Assembly (NCBI RefSeq): GCF_003390375.1
Contig: NZ_QUOT01000001.1
Span: 186,001 to 250,000, forward strand
Reading direction: 5' to 3'
DNA length: 64,000 nt
Source: Thalassotalea euphylliae
GTDB lineage: Bacteria > Pseudomonadota > Gammaproteobacteria > Enterobacterales > Alteromonadaceae
Part shown: positions 59,864 to 64,000 of the stretch, one piece after another
Layout of the letters: every line of letters begins with the position of its first letter
How positions within the stretch are numbered: position 1 is the first letter of the stretch
Translations under genes and position numbers: made by a program
The notes under the pieces: model-generated
What the model was told of the DNA's origin: nothing
Database searches by the model: none
Seen by the model: only the letters and a program-made list of their open reading frames with translations

Positions 59864-62281
59864 ATGAAATTTAGTGAATCTTGGTTAAGAGAGTGGGTTA
59901 ACCCAGAGAGTACTTCTGACGAGTTAGCGCACCAAATTACAATGGCTGGCCTTGAAGTTGATGGTGTAGACCCAGTTGCGGGGGAGTTCTCTGGCGTTGT
60001 TGTTGGTGAAGTGGTTGAATGCGGTCAACATCCAGATGCTGACAAACTGCAAGTTACCAAAATTAACGTTGGTGATGCCAGCACAGACGGCGAGTTATTA
60101 GACATTGTTTGTGGTGCGAAAAACTGTCGCTTAGGTCTTAAAGTGGCTGTTGCTATGGTGGGCGCTGTGCTACCGGGCAACTTCAAAATAAAGAAAGCGA
60201 AACTTCGCGGCCAACCGTCATTTGGTATGCTGTGTTCAGAATCTGAACTCGGTATGGCAGAAAGCGCTGATGGTATTATTGAATTGCCAGCTGATGCGCC
60301 AATCGGCACTGATATTCGTGATTACTTAGACTTAAACGACAACACGATTGATGTTGATTTAACCGCTAACCGTGGTGACTGTTTAGGTATTAAAGGTTTA
60401 GCCCGTGAAGTGGGTGTACTCAACAGCTTAGCTGTTACTGAGCCTGCGATTGAGCCAGTACCTGCGACGATTGAAGATACTCGTGAAATCAAATTATCAG
60501 CACCAGCTGCTTGCCCGCGCTACTTAGGTCGTGTTATTAAAGGCATTAACCTTGGCGCAACAACACCGCTTTGTATGGTTGAAAAGCTACGTCGCTGTGG
60601 TGTGCGTTCAATCGACCCAGTAGTTGATGTCACCAACTATGTATTACTTGAGTTAGGCCACCCAATGCACGCTTTCGATTTAGCAAAAATCGACGGTGCA
60701 ATTGATGTACGATTTGCGAACAAAGAAGAAAAGCTAGTTTTATTAGACGAAAACGAAGTGACGCTTTCTGAAGAAACATTAGTTATCGCTGATACTGGTT
60801 CTGAAGGTAAAGACGGCAAGTCGTTAGCGATGGCAGGTATCTTCGGTGGTCTTCACTCAGGTGTTGCACAAGGCAGCAAAGACATTTTCCTAGAAAGTGC
60901 CTTCTTTGCGCCATTAGCGATCTTAGGTAAAGCGCGTCAATATGGTTTACATACTGATGCATCTCACCGTTACGAGCGTGGTGTTGACCCAGCACTTCAA
61001 CGTGATGCGATGGAGCGTGCTACTCAGTTACTACTTGAGATTGTTGGCGGTGAAGCTGGCCCAATCGTAGAAGCAAAATCTGACGAGCATATTCCTCAGC
61101 CGCGCCAAGTAAGCCTTCGCCGTGCGAAATTAGATCAGCGTATTGGTTTACACATTGAAGACGACAAAGTGTCTGAAATTCTAACTCGCTTAGGTTTTAC
61201 GGTTGCTTTTGCTAACGATGTTTGGGAAGTGACTGTACCGGGTTACCGTTTTGATATTTCAATTGAAGTTGATTTAATTGAAGAAGTGGCGCGTATTTTT
61301 GGTTACAACAACATTCCAAATGTTGCGCCGCAAGCATCACTTTCAATGCGCAAGCACAGCGAAGGTAAGTTAGGTTTAACTAAACTTCGCCAAGCGCTGA
61401 TTAATCGTGGTTACCAAGAAGCGATCACCTACAGCTTTGTTGACCCGAAAGTTCAAGCGTTATTGCACCCGAACCAAGAAGTGATGACGTTACCACACCC
61501 AATTTCATCTGAAATGTCAGTGATGCGTTTAAGCCTATGGACAGGTTTATTACAAGCGGTAACTTACAACCAAAACCGTCAGCAAGGTCGTGTTCGTTTG
61601 TTTGAAACTGGTCTTCGCTTTATTCCTGACGAAAGTGCAGAAAACGGTGTACGCCAACAACAAATGATCGCTGGTGTAATCTCAGGCTCACAAAACCAAG
61701 AGCACTGGAACTTAGCAAAAGCAGCCGCTGATTTCTTCGATATCAAAGGTGATGTTGAAGCTATGTTAGCCGTGACTGGTAAAGGCGCTGAGTTTGAATT
61801 TTCAAAAGCAGAAATTGATGCACTACACCCAGGTCAAACAGCGGCAGTTCACAAAGATGGCGAGCTAGTTGGTTACCTTGGTACCTTACATCCTGAATTA
61901 GAAAGAAAATTAGGATTAAACGGCCGTACGTTAGTGTTTGAATTATTGTTAGACGCTGTTTTAACCTTAAATGTACCTGAAGCTCGCGATATTTCTCGCT
62001 TCCCTGCAAACCGTCGCGACATCGCGGTTGTGGTTGAAGAGCAAGTTGAAGCAAATAATGTGTTACAACTCATTGAAAAGGTTGGCGGAAATAATTTAGT
62101 TGATCTAAACTTGTTCGATGTATACACAGGCAAAGGTATCGAACCTGGCTTTAAGAGTTTAGCGATTGCAATGACCTTGCAAGACGTCGAGAAAACCCTT
62201 GAAGAAAAAGATATAACAGAAGTTGTTAATCGGGTTGTTGATACATTAAAAACTGAACTAAATGCATCACTGAGGGATTAA
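59864..62281 (+). CDS. pheT: Phenylalanyl-tRNA synthetase, beta subunit
   Basis: 805 residues. It begins MKFSESWLREWVNP and contains in order an OB-fold tRNA-binding domain (about 40-155), B3/B4 editing domain (about 215-385), B5 domain (about 405-475), a catalytic-like core (about 485-700) and the C-terminal ferredoxin-like anticodon domain (about 710-803, FPANRRDIAVVVEE). A few residues longer than the roughly 795 of E. coli. It ends three bases before ihfA. Confidence 0.97.
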   Translation: MKFSESWLREWVNPESTSDELAHQITMAGLEVDGVDPVAGEFSGVVVGEVVECGQHPDADKLQVTKINVGDASTDGELLDIVCGAKNCRLGLKVAVAMVGAVLPGNFKIKKAKLRGQPSFGMLCSESELGMAESADGIIELPADAPIGTDIRDYLDLNDNTIDVDLTANRGDCLGIKGLAREVGVLNSLAVTEPAIEPVPATIEDTREIKLSAPAACPRYLGRVIKGINLGATTPLCMVEKLRRCGVRSIDPVVDVTNYVLLELGHPMHAFDLAKIDGAIDVRFANKEEKLVLLDENEVTLSEETLVIADTGSEGKDGKSLAMAGIFGGLHSGVAQGSKDIFLESAFFAPLAILGKARQYGLHTDASHRYERGVDPALQRDAMERATQLLLEIVGGEAGPIVEAKSDEHIPQPRQVSLRRAKLDQRIGLHIEDDKVSEILTRLGFTVAFANDVWEVTVPGYRFDISIEVDLIEEVARIFGYNNIPNVAPQASLSMRKHSEGKLGLTKLRQALINRGYQEAITYSFVDPKVQALLHPNQEVMTLPHPISSEMSVMRLSLWTGLLQAVTYNQNRQQGRVRLFETGLRFIPDESAENGVRQQQMIAGVISGSQNQEHWNLAKAAADFFDIKGDVEAMLAVTGKGAEFEFSKAEIDALHPGQTAAVHKDGELVGYLGTLHPELERKLGLNGRTLVFELLLDAVLTLNVPEARDISRFPANRRDIAVVVEEQVEANNVLQLIEKVGGNNLVDLNLFDVYTGKGIEPGFKSLAIAMTLQDVEKTLEEKDITEVVNRVVDTLKTELNASLRD

Positions 62282-62284
62282 GCA

Positions 62285-62575
62285 ATGGCGCTAACCAAAG
62301 CAGAAATCGCAGAACACCTATATGAAAAGGTCGGGTTGAGCAAACGCGATGCTAAAGATATGGTTGAGATATTCTTCGAAGAAATTCGAGAAACTCTTGA
62401 AGAAGGTGAGCAGGTTAAATTATCAGGCTTTGGCAACTTTGACTTAAGAGAGAAAAGTGAACGTCCTGGCAGAAACCCTAAAACTGGTGAAGATATTCCT
62501 ATCTCTGCCCGTAAAGTGGTTACCTTTAGACCGGGTCAAAAACTTAAAAGTCGTGTTGAAGACGGCAACGAGTAA
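62285..62575 (+). CDS. ihfA: Integration host factor, alpha subunit
   Basis: 96 residues of the HU/IHF family. It begins MALTKAEIAEHLYEKVGLSK and has the DNA-intercalating arm with RPGRNPKTGEDIPI. It forms a heterodimer with IhfB that bends DNA. It is coupled to pheT, as in E. coli, and followed by a terminator. Confidence 0.97.
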   Translation: MALTKAEIAEHLYEKVGLSKRDAKDMVEIFFEEIRETLEEGEQVKLSGFGNFDLREKSERPGRNPKTGEDIPISARKVVTFRPGQKLKSRVEDGNE

Positions 62576-62625
62576 AGTATGCTATTGGCTGCAAGGTAAA
62601 TAACCTTTAACTTGTTGCTAGCGAA

Positions 62626-62658
62626 GAAAAAAATCGAGGCTTATGCCTCGATTTTTTT
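62626..62658. terminator. Bidirectional intrinsic terminator after ihfA
   Basis: AAAAAAATCGAGGC pairs with GCCTCGATTTTTTT around a short loop. It separates ihfA from the convergent DUF2937 gene. Confidence 0.92.
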
Positions 62659-62691
62659 ATGCGTTAATTTTTTGAATGCGATTGATTAACG

Positions 62692-63201
62692 CTAAGCTCC
62701 TTGGGGTAACACTCGGCTAAATAACCCTGTAACTAGCATTCGAAGCCAAATAAAGATAAAGGCCAACACAACACCTGATGCTAATGCTTCAACGGTTAAT
62801 GGGAACGCTAATTGATAATAACCGAGCACAGTTTCTGCATCTTTAACATTTACACTGCTAAATAAGCTAATCACTTGCTCTATGTAACTGTTGCTATCAA
62901 GCGATGCAATGGTTTCTGTAAGGCTTTGTTTGCGAGTTAACATCTCACTGACCAATTGACCGGTCTGTTCAATCGCTTGTTTACCACTTGCCAAGTAATC
63001 TTGAATTAACGCTGGAATACTGCCTTGATAGTTTTGATCGGCAATTTTTTGGTAGCCATTTAAGTGCCACTGAGTTTCACTTAGTTTACCTGCCAAATAT
63101 TGTTTATATTGTTGAATAAATTCTGGAAGTTGTACGGCTAAAATAAAACCTAAGGTAAATAAGCAATAGTCCAGTGTGGATTTTATAGCGGTGGTGATCA
63201 T
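62692..63201 (-). CDS. DUF2937 family membrane protein
   Basis: 169 residues with an N-terminal membrane helix (about 8-25) and a C-terminal one (about 130-155). The helical periplasmic or cytoplasmic region between them includes LPEFIQQYKQYLAGKLSE and ends YYQLAFPLTVEALASG. This layout and the N-terminal YCLFTLGFILAVQLPEF fit the DUF2937 family, function unknown. It overlaps the upstream HDOD-GAF gene by four bases (ATGA), so the two are coupled. Confidence 0.75.
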   Translation of the reverse strand: MITTAIKSTLDYCLFTLGFILAVQLPEFIQQYKQYLAGKLSETQWHLNGYQKIADQNYQGSIPALIQDYLASGKQAIEQTGQLVSEMLTRKQSLTETIASLDSNSYIEQVISLFSSVNVKDAETVLGYYQLAFPLTVEALASGVVLAFIFIWLRMLVTGLFSRVLPQGA

Positions 63202-64000
63202 GTGGCTTTTTTATTGGGTGAAATCAAGGTTAGGCACATATTAAGGTGCTGAGTCAGCAAATGAAAGTTGTCTAACTCTGCTTGTTCTATTGTTGGCTTT
63301 TTACGCTGCCCTATAATCATACCTATATTACTTTGTTTTATGTGGACAGCTGCGAGTACCAATTTTGATTTGGCGAAAAGCTTATTAACTGGGTAGGGAA
63401 AGCGAGCGTTACCGTGGTCACTTTCGTTGTTTACGATTGCTGGTTGTTGGGTATACAAAACGCGGTTTAGCAAAGATTTCTGATCTGTCAGTGAGATGGT
63501 TAACGGCTCTTCTACAACTTTACCAAAGTGGTTAACGGTTTGGCGACAGGTTAATGTTTGTTTTAAATTGGTCAGCAAATAAAACGAGCAGGTTTCAAAA
63601 TTAAGGATTCGAGCCAGTTGCGTTAGTGCGTATTCCAAGTATAGGCTAGCGTCTTTAGTCGTTAGCGTCATGCTGGTGAGGTGCTGAATGGTTTTCAGCA
63701 ATGCCGCTTCCTTATTGACAACGTCCTCATAAACAAACTGATTATCGTGAGCAAGATCTGCTGCAGATGGAAGTTTTTTCACATACTCAATAAGTATTTG
63801 TGCACCGTATGATTCTAATAACTTGATTGACGTTTCGCGGGTTTGTTTAATGCGGTAAAGCAATTGCTGATCAGATATTTTCATTAGCTTGGATATCTGG
63901 CGAATTATTTTGTTGTACTTCACTGCGGTAGGCGGGTTGTGAATATAATGAACTAGCTTGTCGGCGAGGTAGATAACTTGCATCTCTAGAGTGCGTTGCT
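63198..64000 (-). CDS. HDOD-GAF domain protein (5' end outside window)
   Basis: The frame stays open to the window edge, so the N terminus is missing. The visible start (LEMQVIYLADKLVHYI) is the end of an HDOD-type helical domain. A helical connector (about 70 residues) leads to a GAF-like domain (TSMTLTTKDASLYLEYALTQ, FETCSFYLLTN, SKLVLAAVHIKQSNIGMIIG). HDOD-GAF proteins occur in signalling, often linked to c-di-GMP or stress; no catalytic motif is visible. An internal ATG at 63983 is unlikely to be the true start. Coupled to DUF2937 by a four-base overlap. Confidence 0.65.
   Translation of the reverse strand, partial: QRTLEMQVIYLADKLVHYIHNPPTAVKYNKIIRQISKLMKISDQQLLYRIKQTRETSIKLLESYGAQILIEYVKKLPSAADLAHDNQFVYEDVVNKEAALLKTIQHLTSMTLTTKDASLYLEYALTQLARILNFETCSFYLLTNLKQTLTCRQTVNHFGKVVEEPLTISLTDQKSLLNRVLYTQQPAIVNNESDHGNARFPYPVNKLFAKSKLVLAAVHIKQSNIGMIIGQRKKPTIEQAELDNFHLLTQHLNMCLTLISPNKKAT

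Overview
The window is a contiguous, gene-dense piece of a gammaproteobacterial chromosome. Low-to-moderate GC, E. coli-like gene neighbourhoods (bcp-gcvR|dapA-bamC, yffB-dapE, ackA-pta-yfbV, thrS-infC-rpmI-rplT, pheST-ihfA), GlyGly-CTERM proteases and a VC2046/SO_2500-type protein suggest a marine Alteromonadales member, probably Colwelliaceae (Colwellia/Thalassotalea-like). That placement is inference from gene content and protein similarity. I see no insertion sequence, prophage, CRISPR array or rRNA operon.

Layout. 0-7.5 kb: housekeeping block with perM, bcp, gcvR, dapA-bamC and an M15 peptidase / yffB / dapE cluster. Two lysine/peptidoglycan-precursor genes (dapA, dapE) lie here. 7.9-13.5 kb: ackA-pta overflow metabolism, yfbV, rlmA, xthA. 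14-16.2 kb: RstA/RstB-like two-component pair. 16.5-18.5 kb: VC2046-family protein, YchJ, and a divergent SulA-like gene under a perfect LexA box. 18.7-23.2 kb: two tandem secreted trypsin-like proteases, each with a PA domain inserted in the catalytic fold and a GlyGly-CTERM sorting tail.

23.4-37.5 kb: a complete nitrate assimilation locus. nasT (ANTAR antiterminator) and nasS (cytoplasmic nitrate sensor) precede a leader RNA with two similar hexaloop hairpins, the second mutually exclusive with an intrinsic terminator. Then come nrtA-nrtB-nrtC (uptake), an outer-membrane porin, nirB-nirD, nasA and cobA (siroheme). One operon would thus carry nitrate through the outer membrane and inner membrane, reduce it to nitrite and ammonium, make the siroheme needed, and be switched on by relief of termination.

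37.5-47.8 kb: tRNA-Val, an OmpA-like protein, DUF3137, MATE pump, riboflavin synthase, small Cys-rich protein, fructosamine-kinase-like protein, START protein, and thrS-infC-rpmI-rplT with the classical AUU start of infC. 47.8-58.9 kb: an approximately 11-kb block separates rplT from pheS, which are adjacent in E. coli. It holds purC, a soluble triple-PAS chemoreceptor, a GNAT enzyme, DUF1456, an XRE regulator, an Aer-like chemoreceptor, a PAS-(degenerate GGDEF)-EAL protein and gene remnants. 58.9-64 kb: pheS-pheT-ihfA, then DUF2937 and an HDOD-GAF protein cut by the window edge.

The most interesting items are the NasT-type leader, the PA-inserted tandem proteases, the redox-PAS chemoreceptor / c-di-GMP phosphodiesterase module, the SulA-like SOS gene, and a 106-bp palindromic element between nasA and cobA.
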